A DNA stretch of 8,438 nucleotides. Source: an uncultured Porphyromonadaceae bacterium. Its GTDB lineage: Bacteria; Bacteroidota; Bacteroidia; Bacteroidales; Muribaculaceae. This document shows, piece by piece, positions 1 to 7,700 of this stretch. Both the position numbers and the translations under genes were made by a program. The notes under the pieces were generated by a model. It was not told where the DNA came from and did not search any database. It was given only the letters and a program-made list of their open reading frames with translations. The DNA lies in assembly GCA_900549445.1 (NCBI GenBank), contig UROS01000100.1:1-8438 (forward strand), written 5' to 3'. The first letter of the stretch is position 1; each line of letters begins with the position of its first letter.

Positions 1-3
1 GTT

Positions 4-206
4 GTCCCACAGCTCCGCTTCGCTCCGCAATGGGTTAGGGAGACCTCGCGCCTCCGGCGCTTTTTCGCGCGAAATCCTCGCTGAGGACTTCCTGATCCGC
101 AATAGTGTGCATCCCAACAATGAGAATGTTCTGAATATAAGTGTAAAAGCGCCGTGAGGCGCGAGGTCTTTGTAACCCATTGCGGAGCGAAACGAAGCTG
201 TGGGAC
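4..206. repeat. Long imperfect inverted repeat (two facing ~61-bp arms)
   Basis: The left arm (4-64) and right arm (145-206) are reverse complements over about 61 bp, with five mismatches and one single-base indel, separated by an 80-bp spacer. Both outer ends read GTCCCACAGCT inwards, followed by a shared TCGCTCCGCAATGGGTTA block, then AGACCTCGCGCCTC, then CGGCGCTTTT. The spacer holds a perfect 12-bp palindrome TTTCGCGCGAAA (63-74, overlapping the left arm by two bases) and a small hairpin, TCCTC/GAGGA (75-87). Read towards the outer end, the left arm also contains GCGGAGC twice, three bases apart. No open reading frame fits here apart from a spurious one starting inside the right arm. The arrangement resembles two repetitive extragenic palindrome units facing each other, or a small non-autonomous element. 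Whether it is multicopy cannot be told from this window. Confidence 0.85.
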
Positions 207-233
207 AGAAGAATCCGCTCCCGTTCTCAAAAC

Positions 234-259
234 CTCCTGTTTCTCCTGTTCCCCTGTCC
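234..259 (+). repeat. Short CTCCTGTT tandem repeat in the intergenic region
   Basis: CTCCTGTT occurs at 234-241 and again at 243-250, followed by a degenerate third copy, CCCTGTCC, at 252-259. The period is about 9 bp. The stretch is pyrimidine-rich and lies between the long inverted repeat and the first gene. No function can be assigned; it may be simple slippage-derived sequence. Confidence 0.5.
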
Positions 260-323
260 AAAAAGATTTACCTCGATTTGAAAAAAGCGACATTATCGCA
301 ATGGTGCGGGGCCGGTTGCGTTG

Positions 324-331
324 TAATTTTG
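324..331 (+). promoter_or_regulatory. Candidate Bacteroidetes -7 box (TAATTTTG) for the phage-like gene pair
   Basis: TAATTTTG matches the Bacteroidetes primary sigma factor -7 consensus TAnnTTTG exactly. It lies 29 bases upstream of the ATG at 361, which would leave a short A/T-rich leader. No TTTG -33 box is present at the usual spacing: the nearest upstream TTTG (277-280) is about 43 bases away, too far to pair with it. The call therefore rests on one box and its position. The rest of 207-360 shows only the short tandem repeat and A/T-rich sequence. Confidence 0.35.
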
Positions 332-360
332 CGCATGAATTTATCTTAATTTATACGCAA

Positions 361-2757
361 ATGAAAACAACCATCTCAAAATCAGCAGTTAAAACTACAG
401 CGGAGGTCTGCACCAATCTCAGGCCCGACCGGACAGGTACGGCGCTCGTACCGGTGGGCGACCCGGCGGCAGTGAGTTCCGCAGGAGGCATTCCGCTTGC
501 CTCAGGCCCGGTTGGCGGCCGCAATATTATTCTGATTCTGCGCGGAAGAGAACTTTGGGTAGCGGACGCCGGCTCGCCCGCAGCCGAAACAATGGTGGCA
601 GAAGCGGCATCCGACGTGAAGTGCGCTCTTGCCGTAGCCGACGGATTCATGGTTATGGCTGGCGTGGCTCTGCGCCTGCGCCTCGATCCGGCGTCGGGAA
701 AATGGACAGCAAAAGAGTGCGGGCGTGCGTCAGGATTTCCGGCTCTCTATGCGGAGGAGGCCGGAGCGGTGTCGGCGGAATTCACTGCCCGAGAGCTTTC
801 AGGGCGCTACACCACCGCCGATTCGGCTCTCAGCGCCGCCGACACGGCGAAACTCACCGAAGCCTATAACGATGCTTATTCCAGAGTATGCGAACGGGCG
901 GCCGCAGCCGGGGCTCATGTTCAGCCGGTTCTGGCGGCGTGGAGACTGCGCGACCACAGCGGAAATGAAATCTATACCTCGGCTCCGGTGCTCTTAGCCG
1001 ACCCTTCGGGAATACAGGCCGCAAAATTGGCAATCAGAGCGTCGGGCGACGGGTTTTCCACGCTCGCCGACACCCGTCTGACGGTCAACACCTTCCGCGT
1101 GGGCATAAGATTCCCGGCCGAAGAGGCGCCCGGCTGGCCCGACGAGGTAGGAACGGTAGATCTCCTGATCTCGCCCGAAATCCATCCCGTGAGCGCCACG
1201 GCGAGCGCCGTAGCCACGTTCACCCGGTCATCGTCGGATCTTACGGTCAATCTCACGGCACCCGGGGTTTCCACAAGCACCGATCCTTCGGCACGCGGCA
1301 CACTGTTTCATTCGCGGCTTATGAAGACTCTCGGAAGTTTCTCCCGGCGTGCTACGGTCTGTTCAATGCCGGCAGCGGCTTCGGGAACCACTGCCGCATC
1401 GGCTTCGCCTCTGCCGATAAAGAAACAGATTGCCGTGGCCGACAGCGACGGCGCTCCCGCCCACGCTTCAGGCATGATGCGCGCCATTGCGGCGCCACAT
1501 TCATTTACGGCCGGCGTCGCGGCTCAGTCGGGCGACACTATCGTGTGGGCCGACATAACAGCGCGGCGTTTCAGCGGCTACAAGGCACGTGAACTCGCCG
1601 TGGTTCACAACTTCAGCGGCGCGGCGGCTGTTCCTACCGCCTGCCGGGTGAAATTTTCGGACGGCACGGCTGTAGTGACCTCCCTCACCGAACACGATTT
1701 CAATTCGCTCAAACTCTCGCCGCTCATTGTGTATCCCCACCCCGCCGCAACGGAAATAACGGTAATTATAGGGAAAAAATCGGTGACACTGCCGCTGAGC
1801 AGCACTCCCGACGGGGACGCCGCATATTATCTGAGTCCGCGTGTGCGTCCCATCGGGCCTGACACCGAACTGCCCGCGTTCGTTATGCCTGCCGCGGAAA
1901 CGCCTGTCGAGACATTTGCCGACGGAGTGGCTGCGGCGCGGGCGGATGAGCCGCTGAAGGCCACAGGCGCCGTGCTCACCGGCACGGGACGCATAGCGGC
2001 CGCCACGCCGTCGGTGCGCACCTCATCGTCGGGTTGGGATTTTGCCCGCGGACGTTTCTACACGTTCGGCCCGGGAGGGATATGCGCCGTTGCCGTTTCA
2101 GCTTCCCGTATTTCGGCTGCCATAATCGACAGCCGCGGTGTAAGCGGCAAAGGGAGGGCGGCACTGACGCCTGCGGGTGTCGTGGCGGTGGCCGGAGACG
2201 ACCTGGTGAAGATAAGCGGAAGCCTGTGCACCGACCTTCTGCCGGGTACCGGCGATTCTCTTGTAGGATGGTGCGGCCGGTTCGGCGAAATATGGCTGAT
2301 CGACCCCGGTAGCGGAAGCGTCAGGACTGCCGGCATAAAGGGCAGCATTACGGGCAATCGCACGGATCTTACCGTGAGAGCACTGCTGTCGGCGCCGCCG
2401 GGACTGTATCTCACCACGGAGGAACGCGGAATCGTCAATGCATCTGTCGAGAATCCGGCAGCGGAGCGCGAAATAGAGTGGCGCGCGAGGATAGAATGCG
2501 GCGCCCCGGTGGAGGTAAGAGCACTTTCGGTATGGATTTTCGCCTCATCGCTCCGCGGCAAGGTGACTCTGACTGCCGACAACGGCGCGGGCGCCGCCCA
2601 TGCCCTGCCGCTGATCGGAATCGGGGCCGACGGCGAAATCAACTCGCCGCTTACCGCCCGTATGCTCGCTCCGCGGCGCCGCTATCTCAACCTGACCCTG
2701 AAAGCCGATGCCGGCGCCGACACCCGCCTGGAAAAATTCGCAATAATCACCGCATAA
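361..2757 (+). CDS. Putative phage tail/nozzle-like virion protein
   Basis: The product is 798 residues, alanine-rich, with no signal peptide or membrane segment. I infer a virion structural protein of the large tail-tube/nozzle or DNA-stabilising type. Near the N-terminus (residues 19-34) it has a NLRPDRTGTALVPVGDP stretch. This is followed by LILRGRELWVADA (58-70) and a GFMVMAG segment, an arrangement like the start of beta-propeller-type phage proteins. Residues 560-690 alternate short beta segments (FYTFGPGGICAVAV, GEIWLIDP, GLYLTTEERGI), suggesting propeller blades. The C-terminus (705-798) has an EWRARIECG element and a beta-rich tail ending RRRYLNLTLKADAG, resembling terminal domains of phage tail proteins. 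I chose the ATG at 361 because it follows an A/T-rich leader and a promoter-like box. The same frame extends upstream to 154, but that extension runs through the inverted repeat and looks non-coding. A terminase gene follows after 21 bp, which supports a phage role. The family assignment comes from motif resemblance only; a phage origin is more certain than the exact role. Confidence 0.6.
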   Translation: MKTTISKSAVKTTAEVCTNLRPDRTGTALVPVGDPAAVSSAGGIPLASGPVGGRNIILILRGRELWVADAGSPAAETMVAEAASDVKCALAVADGFMVMAGVALRLRLDPASGKWTAKECGRASGFPALYAEEAGAVSAEFTARELSGRYTTADSALSAADTAKLTEAYNDAYSRVCERAAAAGAHVQPVLAAWRLRDHSGNEIYTSAPVLLADPSGIQAAKLAIRASGDGFSTLADTRLTVNTFRVGIRFPAEEAPGWPDEVGTVDLLISPEIHPVSATASAVATFTRSSSDLTVNLTAPGVSTSTDPSARGTLFHSRLMKTLGSFSRRATVCSMPAAASGTTAASASPLPIKKQIAVADSDGAPAHASGMMRAIAAPHSFTAGVAAQSGDTIVWADITARRFSGYKARELAVVHNFSGAAAVPTACRVKFSDGTAVVTSLTEHDFNSLKLSPLIVYPHPAATEITVIIGKKSVTLPLSSTPDGDAAYYLSPRVRPIGPDTELPAFVMPAAETPVETFADGVAAARADEPLKATGAVLTGTGRIAAATPSVRTSSSGWDFARGRFYTFGPGGICAVAVSASRISAAIIDSRGVSGKGRAALTPAGVVAVAGDDLVKISGSLCTDLLPGTGDSLVGWCGRFGEIWLIDPGSGSVRTAGIKGSITGNRTDLTVRALLSAPPGLYLTTEERGIVNASVENPAAEREIEWRARIECGAPVEVRALSVWIFASSLRGKVTLTADNGAGAAHALPLIGIGADGEINSPLTARMLAPRRRYLNLTLKADAGADTRLEKFAIITA

Positions 2758-2778
2758 ATTACATAATAAAAAACCTTT

Positions 2779-4641
2779 ATGAAAACAATACTTGAAGAAA
2801 ACGCACGGCGCAACGCTCTGGAGCAGGCGCCCTACAACCCAATCACCGGCGAAGGCTGCGGCGGCGAACGCCGCCCTGTAAGCGTGGATGGGAAATTACT
2901 TTATCTGCCCGCGGCGATGGCCGATGACCCGGCCTTCTCCCCGAAAATGGGAGAACATGCCATGACAATGATGCGCTTCCGCTACGATTTTGAATTCTGG
3001 GCGGCGCGCTGCGTGGTTATCCACGACAAGCTGACCGGAGGCGACGTACCTTTCGTGCTCAACCGTCCGCAGCGGCGTGTGCTCGGCATAATAGAACGAC
3101 AGCGCCTGGAGGGGCGGCCGATCCGCCTGATAATGCTCAAGGCGCGCCAGTGGGGCGGCTCAACGCTCATCCAGGTGTATTTCGCATGGATTCAGATAAT
3201 CCACCGCCGCAACTGGAACTCCATAATCTGCGCCCACGTAAAGGAAACGGCCTCGACAATCCGCGGCATGTACACCAAACTGCTCGCCAACTATCCGCGC
3301 GAGTACTGGGAAGAGGAGGAGATGCCGGAATTCAGGCCGTTTGAACGTTCGTCGAACTCAAGAGTGATTCCGGGGCGCGGATGCAGGGTGATGCTGGCGT
3401 CGTGCGAAGCGCAGGAGGCAACCCGCGGCTACAACTGCTCTATGGCGCATCTGAGCGAAGTGGCGTTCTGGAAAGACTCGTCGCGGCGCGACCCGGAAGA
3501 CTTTATCCGCGCCATCTGCTCGGGCATTTCGCTCGAACCGCTTACAATGGTGGCGATGGAGAGTACGGCAAACGGCGTGGGTACCTTTTTCCACCGGGAA
3601 TGGCTGCGTGCCCGCGAGGACAAAAGCGACAAGGCGGCGGTGTTCGTGCCGTGGCACGAAATCGAGATTTACCGCATGCCGGTGGCCGACCCCGCGGCTC
3701 TGTGGGCTGAAATGGACGGATATGAGCGCAGGCTATGGGAAGAGGGTTGCACGCTCGAGGCAATAAACTGGTACCATACAAAGCGGCGTGAGATGCCGTC
3801 GCACCGCGCCATGAAGGCGGAATATCCCGGCTCGGACGACGAGGCGTTTGCCCACACCGACTCGGAAGTGTTTTCATCGGCCGACGTGGAGCGTCTGCGC
3901 AAGGACTGCAGGCCCGGTCTGAAGGGCGACATCTGTGGCGCGGCGGTGAACGGACCGGCTGCCTTGGACAGGGTGAGGTTCGTACCGGCCGACAGCGGCG
4001 CTATGACCATATGGTGCAAGCCGCGCGAAAGCGCGGGAGCCGACGACTACATAGTGTCGGTCGACATAGGCGGCCGCTGGTCGGGCGCAGACTGGTCGGT
4101 GATAACAGTGCTCGACCGCCATCTGGAGCAGTCGCTCATGCGGCGCCCCGAGGTGGTGGCCCAGTGGCGCGGACACACCGACCACGACCTGCTCGCCTGG
4201 AAAGCCGCCGCCATTGCGCAGTACTACCGCCGCGGGCTGCTCGTAATCGAGAGCAACAGTCTGGAAAGCGAGGAATACGGCGAAGGAGGCTACATGCTCG
4301 ACGTTATCGGCACCTGTTACCGCAACCTCTACCGGCGCGACAACGACCGGCCGGGGTTCCATACGAACCGGTCGACCAAATCGGCAATCATCTCGCAGCT
4401 CATAGCGGCAGTGCGCGACGGCAGTTACATTGAACGCGACAACGATGCCTGCAACGAACTACTGCAGTACGAGCAGCTTCCCGGCGGAGGCTACAGCGCG
4501 CGGCGCGGCTGCCACGACGACATACTCATGACCCGTGCCATGGCGCTGTTTATCGACTGCCATGCGCCGCGGAGGCGGACGTTTACAAGCGAAGATGTAG
4601 CGGCCTTACGCCGCTTTGCAGGCCTCGCCCGCAGGCGATAA
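2779..4641 (+). CDS. terL: Phage terminase large subunit (DNA-packaging ATPase/nuclease)
   Basis: This 620-residue protein is a terminase large subunit, the motor that pumps phage DNA into proheads and cuts it. The ATPase domain shows a NRPQRRVL segment (95-102) in the adenine-binding position and a terminase-type deviant Walker A, KARQWGGST (121-129). The Walker B region is MAHLSEVAFW (222-231), with Glu227 as the likely catalytic acid, and the coupling motif is ESTANG (261-266). The C-terminal RNase H-like nuclease domain shows VSVDIGG (Asp429), VIESNS (Glu491) and HDDIL (Asp580/581), so all three expected acidic positions are kept. The length is at the upper end of the usual range for the family, and no frameshift or internal stop is seen. 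The ATG at 2779 follows an A-rich leader 21 bp after the preceding stop codon, so the two genes probably share a transcript. No small terminase, portal or capsid gene follows; the next gene is convergent. The enzyme looks intact, but whether it belongs to a working phage cannot be told from this window. Confidence 0.93.
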   Translation: MKTILEENARRNALEQAPYNPITGEGCGGERRPVSVDGKLLYLPAAMADDPAFSPKMGEHAMTMMRFRYDFEFWAARCVVIHDKLTGGDVPFVLNRPQRRVLGIIERQRLEGRPIRLIMLKARQWGGSTLIQVYFAWIQIIHRRNWNSIICAHVKETASTIRGMYTKLLANYPREYWEEEEMPEFRPFERSSNSRVIPGRGCRVMLASCEAQEATRGYNCSMAHLSEVAFWKDSSRRDPEDFIRAICSGISLEPLTMVAMESTANGVGTFFHREWLRAREDKSDKAAVFVPWHEIEIYRMPVADPAALWAEMDGYERRLWEEGCTLEAINWYHTKRREMPSHRAMKAEYPGSDDEAFAHTDSEVFSSADVERLRKDCRPGLKGDICGAAVNGPAALDRVRFVPADSGAMTIWCKPRESAGADDYIVSVDIGGRWSGADWSVITVLDRHLEQSLMRRPEVVAQWRGHTDHDLLAWKAAAIAQYYRRGLLVIESNSLESEEYGEGGYMLDVIGTCYRNLYRRDNDRPGFHTNRSTKSAIISQLIAAVRDGSYIERDNDACNELLQYEQLPGGGYSARRGCHDDILMTRAMALFIDCHAPRRRTFTSEDVAALRRFAGLARRR

Positions 4642-4683
4642 AAAACGTCAGCCCGGAAGGCACGACCGACCTTCCGGGCTGAC
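4640..4683 (-). terminator. Intrinsic terminator of the leucine-rich-repeat gene, possibly bidirectional
   Basis: A perfect 14-bp stem, GTCAGCCCGGAAGG (4647-4660) with CCTTCCGGGCTGAC (4670-4683), encloses a 9-base loop. On the minus strand it begins about 20 bases after the stop codon of the leucine-rich-repeat gene. After one G it is followed by six T residues (plus-strand A run 4640-4645), a classic intrinsic terminator. On the plus strand the hairpin directly follows the terminase stop codon, but the downstream sequence (TGATTATTTC) has only a weak T tract. Termination in that direction is therefore plausible but less certain. The A run overlaps the last bases of the terminase stop codon. 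Confidence 0.85.
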
Positions 4684-4702
4684 TGATTATTTCAGGATTA
4701 CG

Positions 4703-7700
4703 TTATTTCACCACTACCTTTACGGCCTTTGTGCCCACGGAGAGCACGTAGGCGCCGGCTGCGACTCCGTCAATGCGGGCGGAGCCGCCATGGATGGCAG
4801 CGGATCCGGCAAGAGCGCCGCTGACGGTGTAGAGCTTAACGGGCGTACCATCGGCAGAACCGGAGGTGCTGACGGTTATGGTGCCGTTTTCGCAGCTTAC
4901 GGTAGCTCCGAGGTCGGCAATCACGCTTTCAATTCCGCTGAGCTGTACGGTGAGCAGGTTGGTGTAGAGATAGAGCTTGTCAAACACGCTGTTGGTCATC
5001 ACGCACATCACTTCGGCTTCGGGGTCGAAGGTAAAGGTGGTCACGCCGTTGTCGAGTGTATACTCCTCGTCTGCCACGAGTTCCTCGCCGACAAGATTGT
5101 TGGTCTCGTCGAATTCGGGAACACCGATAAACCACTGGTATTTCGTCTCGGTGGTTCCGACCTTTGCCTGCGACGAGAGATCTACCTTGCCGTCGACGCA
5201 TTCCGCCTCAACCGGATTCTGGTTTGCATAGAGGTATACCCAGCCCTGCTTCGGCACGGGGAGGGTGGCGAAAGTGAAGTTGTTGCGGTCGATGGCGAGA
5301 CCTACTATGTTGGGATTGGCGGAGAGGTCGATGCTGCTCAGACTGTTGTAGCTCAGCTGGAGCTGATTGAGCCCGGGAAGTTTCGACAGGTCTAATTCCT
5401 TGAGGCGGTTGTCGGCGAGCGACAGTATGGAAAGATTCGGGAGATCAAGGTCAACGGAAGTGAGGCGGTTGTGGCCCGCGCTCAACTGCACGATGTTCGG
5501 CTGATTCTTCGCTGTGAGGGTCTCGAGATTATTGTTGTCGAGCGAGAGCATCCACACGTTCGGGAATTCCGAAAGATCAAACTTCGTCAGCTTGTTGCCG
5601 TCAAGGTTGAGTTCGGTAATATTCTCCTTCGGCGGGAAGATAATGTTATTGTCCTCCAGGCCGGCGCCCGCGAGGGTCAGACAGAAGCACTTGTCGAGGC
5701 CCGAGCCGTCGAAATTCTCCATGGTCGCGCCGCCGATTGAGAACACGGTCACGTCGGTGGAATTACCGTAGGTCCAGACGGTCACTTCGGCGTTCTCTAC
5801 CGTGGTGGCCGAGAAAAGAGTATACTGAGTGCGGAGCTGGTATGGCTCGAACACTGCACCGGAGCCGTCCCAGTTGATGTAGATTGCACTGCCGTTCTTA
5901 GCTGCCGCAAGAGAGAGGCTTACGGTCTCGCCGCCTACGGGAGTCCTGAACTTCGCGATCATGCGGTCGGGCTTCGAGGCGGTCTTTATCTCTGTGGTGA
6001 GGACGGTGAGCGCGGGGAAGAGCGGATGGGTGATCTCGCAGTAAACCTTGCCCAGGTCGGGGTTGAGGAAGTTGGCAATGCCGTCGGTGGTGGTGATGTC
6101 AGAGGCACCGACCGTGGAGTTGTCCGAAGCGAGTTTCCAGGTATAGACGGTGCTCTTTCCGTCAACAGTCAGGTTCTGGCTCGTGAGGTTCGCACCTGCG
6201 CCCTCGGAGGGTATTCTCATGTTCTGCTGAGGAGCGTAGACAAACTCGGCACCGAGTGTCTGAAGCATCGGGAGCGCGGGAAACGCGAGGTCGTTGGAAC
6301 TGCAGTCGAAGTGCTCGAACACGTTGGTTTCCGGCATTGTAAGCGCTGCAATATCGTTATTCGAGATGTCGAGGTCTGTGACACTTATGAAGTACACGAG
6401 GCTAAGTTCGGTGAACTTGTTGTAGGAGAGATCGGCGTAAACGAGGTTGTCCCAGTCCTTCGAGGAGAAATCGGTGAACTCGTTGTGTGAGATGTCGAGG
6501 CGGCGGATGGGCTGGTGAGCCACGAGATCGAGCGCGGAGAGCTTGTTGTTGGAGATGTTGATGTCGCTGAGCATATATTTCTCATACTCGCCGTTTACTC
6601 CGTGGAAATCGAGTTCCGAAAGGAGGTTGCCGCTGAGGTTGAGGCTGCGGAGATTGCGGTTGTAGGAGATGTCGATGCTGTAGAGGCCGGCGTTGGCTAC
6701 CGTAAGCTGGCGCAGTTCGCGGGCGGCGGTGAGGTTGATGGAGGTCATCTTCACGCCGTCGGCGCTGAACGCGGCCATCACTTTGCCTTCGGGAATGAGA
6801 ATCCTTACCAGGCCGTTGCCGGCGCTCTTGCCCGCTACATTAGGCGCGGCGGGAATGTCCTGGCCGGTGGCAGTGAACTGCACGGGGGTGCCGTCGCCGA
6901 AGTCAACCATAAATGTTGCGGGCTCCTGGGCGGTGGCGCCGTCGATGCCTATGCCGAGTTTTACCTCAGTGCCCGTTTCGGTAGCGAAGGTGAGGATTTC
7001 GGAGGGCTGTCCGAAATCGGCGGCACTCTTCACCATGAAGCACGAGGTGCGGTAGGCGGCCTCGGTAAACACGTCGTTGTTGAACGCTACGTAGAGTGAG
7101 TCGGGCATAGCCTTGAGGAAGGTTATCTTGCCGTCGGCATAGTTATAGAGTTCCTCGGGATTCTCCACAGGCTGGAACACGCTCTCGCCCTCGCCGGTCC
7201 GGGTGAGATCCTGCGAGTAGACTGTCACGGTGGTGGTTGTTCCCTCACGGAGCACCTTGTCGGACACGTCGATTGTCTCGCCGCTCTTCATCGCGCGGGG
7301 AAGCTCTATCGGGTTGAGCATATAGTAGTATACGTGGAAGAGGAACTGGCCCATGCTGTTGGTGGGGATGGGCAGGTTGGCGAAGCTCAGGTTGTTGAAG
7401 CTCAGATTGAGGTTATAGAGGTCGGGGTTGTTCGAGAAATCTATGTCGGTCAGAAGGTTGCGCGACAGGTTGAGGTCAAACAGCATGGGGTTCTTGCTCA
7501 GATCTATGCTCTTGATGCCGTTGCCGGCCAGAGAGAGCACCTTCAGCTCGGGAAGATTGCTGAGGTCGAAGTGCTCCAGGCGGTAGCCCTGGTTTACGAA
7601 GCCCGACACGTGGGATGCGTAGAATTCGCTCAGCTTGGGGTTGTTGCTGAGATCGATTGAAGTAATCTTCGTATCGGAAATGTTGAGCACGGCCAGACGC

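Noticed and set aside
65..144. Spacer of the inverted repeat as a phase-variable invertible promoter
   Set aside because: Bacteroidales invertible promoters are flanked by inverted repeats, but I found no TAnnTTTG box in the spacer on either strand (best TATATTCA, two mismatches) and no recombinase gene is visible.
2058..2642. 194-residue minus-strand open frame inside the virion-like gene
   Set aside because: It is antisense to a gene supported by context, has Ser/Pro/Arg-rich shadow composition and no recognisable domain.
4616..5395. 259-residue plus-strand open frame overlapping the terminase end and the leucine-rich-repeat gene
   Set aside because: It lies antisense to the well-supported secreted protein, has low-complexity His/Gly/Val composition and no recognisable motif; it is a shadow of a GC-rich gene.
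6515..7099. 194-residue plus-strand open frame
   Set aside because: It is antisense to the second module of the leucine-rich-repeat protein, is rich in Val/Glu/Gly from mirrored repeat codons, and has no leader or motif.
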